From positions 62,001-126,000 of the forward strand of contig NZ_SKCI01000005.1 in assembly GCF_005434965.1 (NCBI RefSeq): a stretch of DNA of 64,000 bases, written 5' to 3'. The DNA is from Marimonas lutisalis. Lineage in GTDB: Bacteria; Pseudomonadota; Alphaproteobacteria; Rhodobacterales; Rhodobacteraceae. Each line of letters starts with the position of its first letter. Within the stretch, counting starts at the first letter, position 1. Positions 1 through 7,815 of the stretch are shown here, piece after piece. Made by a program: the position numbers and the translations under genes. The notes under the pieces are model-generated. The model was not told the origin of the DNA, made no database searches, and saw only the letters and a list, made by a program, of their open reading frames with translations.

Positions 1-1
1 C

Positions 2-130
2 GAGATGGAATATTTCAGCGCCTTCAACGACCACCTTACCGACGGCTCGCACCCCGAAGCGCCTTATAACAAGCTGGCCTCGGATCACGGACAGATCATG
101 GCCCACATGGTGATGCACGACGACCGGTAA
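2..130 (+). CDS. C-terminal end of a protein of unknown function (5' end outside window)
   Basis: An open frame enters the window from the left edge and ends at a TAA at 128-130, giving the last 42 residues of a protein ending HMVMHDDR. The fragment is rich in His, Asp and Met and has no membrane segment. I do not recognise the family from so short a piece. Its stop codon lies inside an 18-bp repeat that recurs at the end of pcaB. The next gene starts about 115 bp downstream on the same strand. Confidence 0.6.
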   Translation, partial: EMEYFSAFNDHLTDGSHPEAPYNKLASDHGQIMAHMVMHDDR

Positions 131-143
131 GGAATACCTGACT
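126..143 (+). repeat. 18-bp stop-codon repeat, copy 1
   Basis: GGTAAGGAATACCTGACT is identical to 3558-3575. It contains the small inverted repeat GGTA-AGGAA-TACC. The TAA inside it is the stop codon of the preceding gene, and the same register is used in copy 2. Confidence 0.75.
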
Positions 144-245
144 ACCTGTCTGGCGCTGTCTGCGGCATCCTGCCCTTATTACATAAAAAACTTTTTCGGT
201 GGGTGGTTCGCAGGTTTCCGGTCAATAGTGCCGCCGCAGTTTTCA

Positions 246-569
246 ATGGATGCTTCTTTCATAAAGACCTTTGCCTTCATCCTGGTCGCGGCAACCGGCT
301 GTGCCATTGCCACGATCGGGATGAAGATGGCTTCGGGCAACTGGAGCTTCTTTGCGCTGGCGCTTCTGCTGCTGGGCTTCTTCGCCGCCACGCAATCCGA
401 GGTTCACCTGATGCGGGGGATCGACCTCGGCGTGCTCTATCTGCTTATCATCGCGGTCGAAACAGTGGCGGTGCTGGGCTATGCCTGGGTCATTGGCGAG
501 GGCCTGGGCCCCCGCGATGCGATGGGCGGGCTGCTGATCCTGGCCGGGATGGCGGTGGTCACGCATTAG
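246..569 (+). CDS. Small four-helix membrane protein, SMR/EamA-like
   Basis: The 107-residue protein is almost entirely hydrophobic, with about four predicted membrane helices. This is the size and topology of the small multidrug resistance family. Helix 1 ends in an SMR-like TIGMK segment, and the last helix matches the family's GGLLILAGM pattern. The glutamate that carries protons in EmrE (Glu14) aligns with Cys19 here, so classical drug/proton exchange is doubtful. I start at ATG 246 (MDASFIK), although an in-frame ATG lies at 228. It stands alone, 75 bp before pcaD. Inner-membrane location is confident; substrate is unknown. Confidence 0.6.
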   Translation: MDASFIKTFAFILVAATGCAIATIGMKMASGNWSFFALALLLLGFFAATQSEVHLMRGIDLGVLYLLIIAVETVAVLGYAWVIGEGLGPRDAMGGLLILAGMAVVTH

Positions 570-644
570 GACGGCCAAGACATTTGACATCCCCCGCAGC
601 TCTGCCGCACATAACCGGGGCAGACAATCAGGGGACACAGCACC

Positions 645-1433
645 ATGCTCATGGCCGATCTCGGCGATATTCGCCTGCACTACCGTATCGACGGCGATCC
701 CGATGGCGCGCCCGTGGTCTTTGCCAATTCGCTGGGCACCGACCTGCGGCTTTGGGACAAGGTGCTGCCGCTTCTGCCCAAGGGTCTGAAATACATCCGC
801 TATGACAAGCGCGGTCATGGTCTTTCCGATGCCACGCCCGCGCCCTACCCGATGGGCACGCTGGTGCGCGATGCCGAACGGCTCCTCGATCATCTTGAGG
901 TCAGGGAGTGCGTATTCGTCGGCCTTTCGATCGGCGGGATGATCGCGCAGGGCCTCGCCGTCAAGCGGCTCGACCAGGTGCGCGCCATCGTGCTGTCGAA
1001 TACAGCCGCCAAGATCGGCCAGCCGCAGATGTGGGATGACCGGATCGCCGCCGTGCGCAAGGGTGGAATCGAGGCGCTGGCCGACAGCATTCTGGAACGC
1101 TGGTTTTCCAAACCGTTCCGTGAAACTGATGAGTTCCATGGCTGGCACAACATGCTGATCCGCCAGACGGTCGAGGGGTATACCGGCTGCTGCGCGGCAA
1201 TCTCGGGCACCGATTTCTACACGCCCACTTCCGGGCTGCGCCTGCCCTGCCTCGGCATCGCGGGCAGTGAAGACGGCTCCACCCCGCCCGACCTGGTGCG
1301 CGAAACCACCGATCTGATCCCCGGCTCCCGGTTCGAGTTGATCCGCCGCGCCGGCCATCTGCCCTGTGTCGAACAACCCGCGGAATACGCCCGCATCCTG
1401 ACCGCGTTCCTTCACGAGATCGGCCATGGCTAG
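645..1433 (+). CDS. pcaD: 3-oxoadipate enol-lactonase
   Basis: This 262-residue cytosolic alpha/beta hydrolase has the length and sequence pattern of PcaD, which hydrolyses 3-oxoadipate enol-lactone to 3-oxoadipate in the protocatechuate branch of the beta-ketoadipate pathway. Visible features are the oxyanion segment FANSLGTD, the nucleophile elbow GLSIGG (Ser96), the acid region after GIAGSEDG and the catalytic His in RAGHLPCVEQP near the C-terminus. An AGGGG-type ribosome site lies just before ATG 645; ATG 651 is an alternative. It begins a same-strand cluster with another hydrolase and pcaB, but pcaC, pcaG and pcaH are not in the window. Confidence 0.9.
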   Translation: MLMADLGDIRLHYRIDGDPDGAPVVFANSLGTDLRLWDKVLPLLPKGLKYIRYDKRGHGLSDATPAPYPMGTLVRDAERLLDHLEVRECVFVGLSIGGMIAQGLAVKRLDQVRAIVLSNTAAKIGQPQMWDDRIAAVRKGGIEALADSILERWFSKPFRETDEFHGWHNMLIRQTVEGYTGCCAAISGTDFYTPTSGLRLPCLGIAGSEDGSTPPDLVRETTDLIPGSRFELIRRAGHLPCVEQPAEYARILTAFLHEIGHG

Positions 1434-1509
1434 GTTCGCCTCTGCATTGCATTCCGCCTGACGCTACGTCATTATTCGCCGCGAAATGTGCCCTTGACCG
1501 GAGTATCGC

Positions 1510-2217
1510 ATGGCCGACTTCCTGTTGATCCACGGATCCTGCCACGGCGCCTGGTGCTGGCGCGACATGATCCCGGCTCTCACAGATCTCGGCCATACCG
1601 CCAGGGCCATCGATCTGCCCGGTCATGGTGGTGACCTTACCCCGATCCCGCAGATCACGCTTCAGGCCTATGCCGATGCGATCCTCGACGCCATCGACAA
1701 ACCAGTCACCCTCGTCGGGCATTCCATGGGCGGCTACCCCATTTCGCTGGCCGCCGAGCAGGCCCCCGAGAAAATCAACCGCCTGATCTATCTCTGCGCC
1801 TATGTGCCCAAGGACAACCTCAGCCTGGCCGAGATGCGGCGCGAAGCGCCGTACCAGCCACTGATGCCGGCGGTCATGCGCGCCGAGGATGGCATGAGCT
1901 TCCGCATCGATCCCGCCAAGACGCAAGAGGTTTTCTACCACGACTGCCCCGACGGCACGGTGGCCTATGCCAACACCCGTCTTTGCGCTCAGGCCGTCGC
2001 GCCACAGGAAACCCCCTGCCCGCTGGGCGACAACTATGCCCGGGTGCCGCGCAGCTATATCCGCTGCATGGATGATCGCACCATTCCCCCCGAATACCAG
2101 GTCACGATGACATCCCAATGGCCGCCCGCGGATGTCTACGAAATGCCCACGGGCCATTCCCCGTTCTTCGCCGATCCCACGGGGCTCGCGGCCCTGCTTT
2201 CGCAAATCGCAGGATAA
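1510..2217 (+). CDS. Alpha/beta hydrolase, methylesterase/hydroxynitrile-lyase-like
   Basis: The 235-residue protein opens with FLLIHGSCHGAWCW, the oxyanion segment typical of the plant methylesterase and hydroxynitrile lyase branch of the alpha/beta hydrolases. It carries the nucleophile elbow GHSMGG near residue 75 and a late catalytic His in MPTGHSPFF. Family members cleave small esters or cyanohydrins; the substrate here is unknown. It sits between pcaD and pcaB, 7 bp before pcaB, so it is probably cotranscribed and may act on an aromatic ester or lactone feeding the pathway. That role is inference from position only. Confidence 0.75.
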   Translation: MADFLLIHGSCHGAWCWRDMIPALTDLGHTARAIDLPGHGGDLTPIPQITLQAYADAILDAIDKPVTLVGHSMGGYPISLAAEQAPEKINRLIYLCAYVPKDNLSLAEMRREAPYQPLMPAVMRAEDGMSFRIDPAKTQEVFYHDCPDGTVAYANTRLCAQAVAPQETPCPLGDNYARVPRSYIRCMDDRTIPPEYQVTMTSQWPPADVYEMPTGHSPFFADPTGLAALLSQIAG

Positions 2218-2224
2218 CACACCC

Positions 2225-3562
2225 ATGGCAGGATCCGTCTTCGACAGCCCTCTTTTCGCACGCCTGTTTCCCACCGGCGAGGTGGGCCGGCTCTTCACCG
2301 ACAGCGCCGAGGTCCGCGCGATGCTGCTGGTCGAAGGCGCGCTGGCCAAGGCGCAGGGACAGTTGGGTGTGATCCCCGAAACCTCCGCCGCCTTCATCCA
2401 GCGCGCCACCATGGAGGTCCAGATCGACCCGGCCGGCTTGGCTGAGGCCACGGGCCAGAACGGCGTCAGCGTGCCGGGCCTTGTTGCGGCCTTCCGCAAG
2501 GCGATGGAGGCGCCCGAACACGCCCAATACGTCCACTGGGGCGCGACCAGCCAGGACATTATCGATACTGCCCTGATGCTGCGGCTGAAACAGGTTCTGG
2601 GTCATTATGCAACCGGGCTACGCGCCACACTGACGGCGCTGGCGCAACTGGCCGACACCCATGCCGATCTGCCAATGCCAGCGCGCACCTGGGGCCAGCA
2701 TGCCACGCCCACCAGCTTTGGCGCGGTGGCCGCGGCCTGGGGGGCGCCCCTGCTCACCCTGCTGGGCGAAATCGACGGCCTGCGCGCCCGGCTCTGGGTC
2801 TCGCTCTCGGGCGCGGCGGGCACCGGCGCGGCCTTGGGGGACACCGCCACCGAAACCCGCGCGGCGCTGGCCCAGGGGCTGGCCCTGACGGATCCCGGGC
2901 GCACCTGGCACAATGACCGCACCCCGATCCTGACGCTCGCCGCCTGGATCACCCGGTTGCACGCGGCGCTGGCCAAGATGGGCGAGGATCTGATCACCCT
3001 CACGATGACCGGCATAGCCGAGGTCACGCTCGGCACCTCGGGCGGTTCCTCGACCATGCCGCAGAAACAGAACCCCGTCGGCCCCGGTGTCCTGTCGGCG
3101 CTGGCGCATCAGGCCACGGCACTCAATGCCACGCTTCAGGGCGCGGGCGTGCACCGTCTGGAACGCGACGGCCCGGCCTGGTTCTCCGAATGGCTGGCCC
3201 TCCCACAGCTCTGCCTGGGGGCCGCGGCGGCGCTCGACCATGCCACCAAACTGGCTGAAACCCTCTCACCTAACCCGCAGGCCATGGCCGGCGCGCTGGC
3301 CGCCGGTCAGGGTCTCATCCATGCCGAGGCGCTCAGCTTTGCGCTCACGGCCAAGCTCCCCCGCCCCGAGGCGCAGGCCGAAACCAAGGCACTCTGCCGG
3401 CAGGCGGCCCAAACCGCCCGCCCGCTGGCAGACCTGGCCGCCGAAGCACATCCCGATCTCGACTTTTCGGCCATATTCGACCCGGTGCAGCAGATGGGCC
3501 ATGCCTCCGCCGAGGCACGCGCTTTCTCTGCAGCCGTGCGGGCTTTGCCCTCCGAAAGGTAA
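2225..3562 (+). CDS. pcaB: 3-carboxy-cis,cis-muconate cycloisomerase
   Basis: This 445-residue enzyme of the fumarase/aspartase superfamily converts 3-carboxy-cis,cis-muconate to 4-carboxymuconolactone in protocatechuate degradation. The superfamily signature appears as GGSSTMPQKQNPVGP around residue 280, and the conserved GATSQDIIDT segment lies near residue 110. I start at ATG 2225 (MAGSVFDSPLF), because the longer frame back to 2132 overlaps the upstream hydrolase and adds a non-homologous leader. The stop codon lies inside the second copy of the 18-bp repeat. Confidence 0.92.
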   Translation: MAGSVFDSPLFARLFPTGEVGRLFTDSAEVRAMLLVEGALAKAQGQLGVIPETSAAFIQRATMEVQIDPAGLAEATGQNGVSVPGLVAAFRKAMEAPEHAQYVHWGATSQDIIDTALMLRLKQVLGHYATGLRATLTALAQLADTHADLPMPARTWGQHATPTSFGAVAAAWGAPLLTLLGEIDGLRARLWVSLSGAAGTGAALGDTATETRAALAQGLALTDPGRTWHNDRTPILTLAAWITRLHAALAKMGEDLITLTMTGIAEVTLGTSGGSSTMPQKQNPVGPGVLSALAHQATALNATLQGAGVHRLERDGPAWFSEWLALPQLCLGAAAALDHATKLAETLSPNPQAMAGALAAGQGLIHAEALSFALTAKLPRPEAQAETKALCRQAAQTARPLADLAAEAHPDLDFSAIFDPVQQMGHASAEARAFSAAVRALPSER

Positions 3563-3575
3563 GGAATACCTGACT
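3558..3575 (+). repeat. 18-bp stop-codon repeat, copy 2
   Basis: Identical to 126-143. The first five bases include the TAA stop of pcaB at 3560-3562, in the same register as copy 1. Immediately upstream is AA, so the stem can extend to AGGTA/TACCT here. Confidence 0.75.
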
Positions 3576-3661
3576 TTCCCCCAAGTCATCAGCCCAAAGC
3601 GCTTCCCTGCGGCCCGCCTTGCCCCTAGTTTCGCGCGACCCGTCCTTTTCGCGCGTTTTCC

Positions 3662-4873
3662 ATGTCAGCCCGCCTGCCCGTTCTCTTCATAGTCATGACC
3701 GTGGTGCTCGATGCCATGGGGATCGGCCTCATCATGCCGGTCATGCCCGCGCTGATCGCCGAGATCGACGGCGGCAGCATTGCGCAGGCCGCGATCTGGG
3801 GCGGCATCCTGTCCACGGTCTTTGCCGTGATGCAATTCCTGTTCGGGCCCATCATCGGCGCGCTCTCCGACAGGTTCGGGCGCCGGCCAGTGCTGCTGAT
3901 CTCGCTTCTCGTCATGGCTGCGGACTACGTGATCATGGCACTCGCAGGCTCGATGTGGCTTTTGTTGCTGGGGCGGATCATCGGCGGCATCACCGCAGCC
4001 ACCCATGCGACCGCCAATGCCTATATCGCCGACATTTCCGCCCCGCATGAGAAGGCCGCGCGCTTCGGCCTCATCGGTGCGGGCTTCGGCATCGGCTTCG
4101 TTCTGGGCCCGGTGCTGGGCGGTCTTCTGGCCGAATACGGCACCCGTGCGCCCTTCTGGGCCGCCGGCGCTCTGGCGCTGGCCAACGCGCTTCTGGGCGC
4201 GCTGGTGCTGCGCGAAACCGTAACCGATGCCATCCGGCGCCCCTTCCGCTGGAGCCGCGCCAACCCATTCGGCGCCTTCCGCTCGATCACCGCCTTCCCG
4301 GGACTAGGCGCGCTTCTGCTGGTCTATTTCGTCTACCAGGTGGCCGGCATGGTCTACCCCGCGATCTGGGCCTATTTCACCACCGAGCGCTTCGGCTGGA
4401 CCGAGGCGACGATCGGCCTCTCGCTCGGTATCTACGGGCTCTTCTTCGGGCTCGTGCAGGGCCTTGCGGTGCGCCCCTCGATGCGGATTCTCGGTTATCG
4501 CGGCACCGTGCTTTTCGCCCTCTGGGTCGAGCTGATCTCGCTCCTGATCACCGCCTTCATCACTTCGGGCACGCTGCTTTTGTTCCTGATCCCGATCGTG
4601 GCGCTTGGCGCCGTGGGTCTGCCCGCGCTTCAGGGCGCGATGTCCACGGCCGTCTCCGATGACGCGCAGGGCGAATTGCAAGGCGTGCTGACCTCGGCGA
4701 ACTCGATGGCGATGATCATCGCGCCGCTTGCCATGACCCAGACATTCGCCGCCTTTACCCGCGAAGGCGCCTCCGTCTACCAGCCCGGCGCGCCTTTCCT
4801 GCTCGCGGCCGTGCTGATGGCGCTCTGCCTCATCCTGTTCGCACGAAATTCCGTTCCGTCAGCGACACGCTGA
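3662..4873 (+). CDS. MFS transporter of the tetracycline-pump (TetA-like) family
   Basis: A 403-residue inner-membrane protein with about 12 hydrophobic helices. The cytoplasmic loop between helices 2 and 3 carries the MFS motif GALSDRFGRRPVL, and the fifth-helix antiporter motif appears as GFGIGFVLGPVLGG. The start region, VVLDAMGIGLIMPVMP, resembles Tet(A)-class pumps. Family members export tetracyclines or other hydrophobic compounds in exchange for protons. No TetR repressor is adjacent, so a house-keeping or metabolite-efflux role is as likely as drug resistance. It lies 100 bp after pcaB and 70 bp before the dehydrogenase gene. Confidence 0.85.
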   Translation: MSARLPVLFIVMTVVLDAMGIGLIMPVMPALIAEIDGGSIAQAAIWGGILSTVFAVMQFLFGPIIGALSDRFGRRPVLLISLLVMAADYVIMALAGSMWLLLLGRIIGGITAATHATANAYIADISAPHEKAARFGLIGAGFGIGFVLGPVLGGLLAEYGTRAPFWAAGALALANALLGALVLRETVTDAIRRPFRWSRANPFGAFRSITAFPGLGALLLVYFVYQVAGMVYPAIWAYFTTERFGWTEATIGLSLGIYGLFFGLVQGLAVRPSMRILGYRGTVLFALWVELISLLITAFITSGTLLLFLIPIVALGAVGLPALQGAMSTAVSDDAQGELQGVLTSANSMAMIIAPLAMTQTFAAFTREGASVYQPGAPFLLAAVLMALCLILFARNSVPSATR

Positions 4874-4943
4874 TCGCCGCATTCGGGCTTGCGCCTCGCC
4901 CCGCTTCGCGCGCACATTCGCGCCAAAGCCCAGGGAGAGAGCC

Positions 4944-6026
4944 ATGACCGCCATCAAAGCTGCCGTCTGCCGTGAATTCGGAAAACCGCTGGCCATCGAA
5001 ACCATCGAACTGCGCGGGCCCGACATGGGCGAGGTGCAGGTCGATCTCGATGCCGTCGCCATCTGCCATTCCGACATTTCCTTCATCGAAGGCGGGTTCG
5101 GCGGCAACCTTCCCGCCGTCTACGGCCACGAAGCCGCCGGCCGCGTCTCCGCCGTGGGCCCCGGCGTCAAAGGCTTCGAGGTGGGCGACAGCGTCTGCGT
5201 CACGCTCATCCGCGCCTGTGGCACCTGCCCGTCCTGCGGTTCCGGTAAACCCACGATCTGCGAAACGCCCTATGACCGGATGAGCGGCCCGCTCAGCCTG
5301 CCCGACGGCACGCCGGTCGAACACGGGCTGGCCACCGCCGCCTTTGCAGAAAAGGTTGTCGTCGATCAAAGCCAGATCGTGAAAATCCCCAACGAAGTGG
5401 GCAAGGATGTCGCCTCGCTCATCTCCTGCGGGGTGATCACCGGCGTCGGCGCCGCCGTCAACGCCGCGAACATCCGGCCCGGTCAGGACGTGGTGGTGAT
5501 CGGCGCGGGCGGTGTCGGTCTCAACGCGATCCAGGGCGCGCGCATCGCTGGCGCCCGCCGCATCGTCGCCGTGGACATGAGCGAAGAAAAACTCGAAGCG
5601 GCCCGCGAATTCGGCGCTACCGATGGCGTTCTGGCCACCGATGGCAAACCTTGGCGCGCCGCGATCAAGGCAATGGGCCGCGGCGCCGACGCGGTGCTTG
5701 TCTCGGTCGGCGCGACCCAGGCCTATGACGAGGCCCCGCGCTATTTGGCCCGGGGCGGCAGTGTCGTGATGGTCGGCATGCCGCATCTCGGCCAGACAAG
5801 CAGCTATTCCCCGCTGATCATGGCCGACAGCGGCCAGAACATCCTGGGCACCAAGATGGGCGACGTTGTGATCAAGCGCGACATCCCCTGGATCGTGGAC
5901 CTCTACCAGCAGGGGCGGCTCAAACTGGACGAACTGATCACCAACCGCTGGAGCCTCGAAGAAATCAACGAGGCCATCGAGGACACCAAATCGGGGGCCG
6001 CGCGGCGCAACGTGATCCTGTTCTGA
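4944..6026 (+). CDS. Zinc-dependent alcohol dehydrogenase (MDR family)
   Basis: The 360-residue protein is a medium-chain dehydrogenase/reductase. The catalytic zinc ligands are visible as Cys38 in AICHSD and His60 in GHEAAG. The structural-zinc lobe is the four-cysteine cluster CGTCPSCGSGKPTIC near residues 93-107. The nucleotide fold carries GAGGVGLNAIQGA at about residue 189, and the acidic residue in VAVDMSEEKL suggests NAD(H) rather than NADP(H). A GGGAGAG ribosome site precedes the start. It is followed 69 bp later by an enolase-superfamily gene, suggesting a sugar-acid or polyol pathway. The exact substrate is not readable from sequence. Confidence 0.88.
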   Translation: MTAIKAAVCREFGKPLAIETIELRGPDMGEVQVDLDAVAICHSDISFIEGGFGGNLPAVYGHEAAGRVSAVGPGVKGFEVGDSVCVTLIRACGTCPSCGSGKPTICETPYDRMSGPLSLPDGTPVEHGLATAAFAEKVVVDQSQIVKIPNEVGKDVASLISCGVITGVGAAVNAANIRPGQDVVVIGAGGVGLNAIQGARIAGARRIVAVDMSEEKLEAAREFGATDGVLATDGKPWRAAIKAMGRGADAVLVSVGATQAYDEAPRYLARGGSVVMVGMPHLGQTSSYSPLIMADSGQNILGTKMGDVVIKRDIPWIVDLYQQGRLKLDELITNRWSLEEINEAIEDTKSGAARRNVILF

Positions 6027-6095
6027 CGCGAACGGGGTTGCGATACGCGTCTCCCGCGGGGATTGTGGCCTGAAACCCAACCTCGCGAGGCGCGC

Positions 6096-7328
6096 ATGAA
6101 ACTGACCGATCTCGACATCATCGTCACTGCCCCGCCCGCCCCCGGCTGGGGCGGGCGCTACTGGATTCTCGTGAAGCTTTCCACCGATACCGGCATCACC
6201 GGTTGGGGCGAATGCTACGCGTCCTCGATCGGTCCCGAGGCGATGAAGGCCGTGATTTCAGACGTGTTCACCCGCCACATGGAAGGCGAAAACCCCGAGA
6301 ATATCGAACTGATGTTCCGCCGCGCCTATTCCAGCGGCTTCACCCAACGGCCAGACCTGACGGTGATGGGCGCATTCTCGGGGCTCGAGATCGCCTGCTG
6401 GGACATCCTGGGCAAGGATCGCGGCCGCCCGGTGCACGCGCTCATCGGCGGGCGGATGAACGACCGCATTCGCGCCTATACCTATCTCTACCCGCTTGAC
6501 GGGCACGACATGGACACCTTCTGGACCGATCCACAAGCCGCCGGTGAAAGCGCCGCGGCGATGGTCGATCTGGGCTACACCGCGGTCAAGTTCGATCCGG
6601 CCGGCCCCTACACCATCCGCGGCGGCCACATGCCGGCAATGTCCGACATCACCACCTCCGTCGCCTTCTGCAAGGCCATCCGCGAGGCCGTGGGCGACCG
6701 CGCTGATCTCCTCTTCGGCACGCACGGGCAGTTCAATACCGCGGGCGCGATCCGCCTGGGCCAGGCGCTGGAGCCCTACTCACCACTCTGGTTCGAAGAG
6801 CCCACGCCCCCCGACAACATCGAGGACATGGCCCGCGTCGCCCGCAATTTGCGCATCCCCGTCGCCACCGGCGAAAGGATGACCACCAAGGCCGAATTCG
6901 CCGCCGTCCTGCGCGCAGGTGCCGCCGAAATCCTGCAACCGGCCCTGGGCCGCGCCGGCGGGATCTGGGAAATGAAGAAGGTCGCCGCCATCGCCGAGGC
7001 GTTCAATGCGCAGATGGCCCCGCATCTTTACGCCGGCCCGGTCGAATGGGCCGCCAATATCCACCTTGCCGCCGCGATCCCCAACATCCTGATGGCCGAG
7101 ACGATCGAAACACCGTTCCACAACGATCTGATCCGCGGCGCGATCAAGGTCGAGGGCGGATTCATCACCCCGCCCGATGCCCCGGGCCTCGGTATCGAAG
7201 TCGACGAAGACCTTGCCCGCGCGCATCCCTACACCGGCGACGGGCTGCATCTGCAGATGCAGGAACAGCCCTGCGACTATGCCAACGGCAACAACTTTCA
7301 GGGCGGCGCCCCGGCAAGCAAGGTGTAA
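6096..7328 (+). CDS. Mandelate racemase/muconate lactonizing-type enolase-superfamily enzyme
   Basis: A 410-residue enzyme with the N-terminal capping domain (to about residue 120) and a beta-barrel of the MR/MLE group, which abstracts the alpha proton of carboxylates such as sugar acids. Two metal-ligand glutamates are visible in WFEEP (about 235) and TGER (260), and the late His is in MAPHLYAGP. The usual first metal ligand, Asp, is replaced in FGTHGQ (208-212). Galactonate dehydratase has DFHGR at this point. I start at ATG 6096 after a CGAGGCG site rather than at 6063. It probably forms a sugar-acid pair with the upstream dehydrogenase. Confidence 0.85.
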   Translation: MKLTDLDIIVTAPPAPGWGGRYWILVKLSTDTGITGWGECYASSIGPEAMKAVISDVFTRHMEGENPENIELMFRRAYSSGFTQRPDLTVMGAFSGLEIACWDILGKDRGRPVHALIGGRMNDRIRAYTYLYPLDGHDMDTFWTDPQAAGESAAAMVDLGYTAVKFDPAGPYTIRGGHMPAMSDITTSVAFCKAIREAVGDRADLLFGTHGQFNTAGAIRLGQALEPYSPLWFEEPTPPDNIEDMARVARNLRIPVATGERMTTKAEFAAVLRAGAAEILQPALGRAGGIWEMKKVAAIAEAFNAQMAPHLYAGPVEWAANIHLAAAIPNILMAETIETPFHNDLIRGAIKVEGGFITPPDAPGLGIEVDEDLARAHPYTGDGLHLQMQEQPCDYANGNNFQGGAPASKV

Positions 7329-7390
7329 TACTCGCTTTTCGTTCTTACATATGCTAAAGATCGCATGAATGAACCGCGAGGAGCAGACGC

Positions 7391-7744
7391 TTGGACGCCA
7401 AGGCCCCACCCGCCCCGCCCGAAGAAATGGCCCGCAGTGCCGCCAGCGCGGCGGCCTATCTGAAAACCCTGGCCCATGAGGGCCGGCTGATGATCCTGTG
7501 CCATCTCGGTTCGGGCGAGAAATCGGTGGGAGAATTGGAACAGCTCCTGCAGATTCGCCAGGCTGCCGTCAGCCAGATGCTCGCGCGGCTGCGCGAAGAG
7601 GGTCTTGTGACAACGCGCCGCGACGGCAAGACCGTCTATTACAGCCTCGCCAATGAAAGCACCTACGAGGTGATTTCGCTGCTCTACCGGCTGTTCTGCG
7701 GACCCGCCGACACGCAGCCGGGTGATCCCATCGCCTGCGCCTGA
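7391..7744 (+). CDS. ArsR-family repressor, SqrR/BigR-like (persulfide-sensing type)
   Basis: A 117-residue winged-helix regulator. The DNA-recognition helix region is IRQAAVSQMLARLREEGLV and the wing is RRDGKTVYYSL. It has cysteines at 37 (MILCHLG) and 103 (RLFCGP). The 66-residue spacing equals that of Cys41 and Cys107 in Rhodobacter capsulatus SqrR, which form a tetrasulfide link in response to sulfide. The metal-binding CVC motif of ArsR or SmtB is absent. The start is TTG at 7391, chosen because GAGGAG lies about six bases upstream. No sulfide oxidation operon is adjacent. Confidence 0.8.
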   Translation: MDAKAPPAPPEEMARSAASAAAYLKTLAHEGRLMILCHLGSGEKSVGELEQLLQIRQAAVSQMLARLREEGLVTTRRDGKTVYYSLANESTYEVISLLYRLFCGPADTQPGDPIACA

Positions 7745-7784
7745 TTGCCCACACCCCTTTCCATTTGCAGCGACAAGCCTTAAC

Positions 7785-7799
7785 TTGAACGCGGTTCAA
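7785..7799. promoter_or_regulatory. TetR-type operator palindrome, site 1
   Basis: TTGAACGCGGTTCAA is a perfect palindrome, 16 bp before the tetR-family start codon. The same TGAAC-N3-GTTCA pattern occurs three times just after that gene, which supports autoregulation. Confidence 0.7.
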
Positions 7800-7815
7800 A
7801 CTGCGGAAGAGAGAC

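Noticed and set aside
243-1427. Large minus-strand frame opposite pcaD
   Set aside because: It spans two plus-strand genes and the intergenic space without any recognisable domain.
4830-6080. Long minus-strand open frame opposite the alcohol dehydrogenase gene
   Set aside because: The composition is shadow-like and the plus-strand gene has a full set of dehydrogenase motifs.
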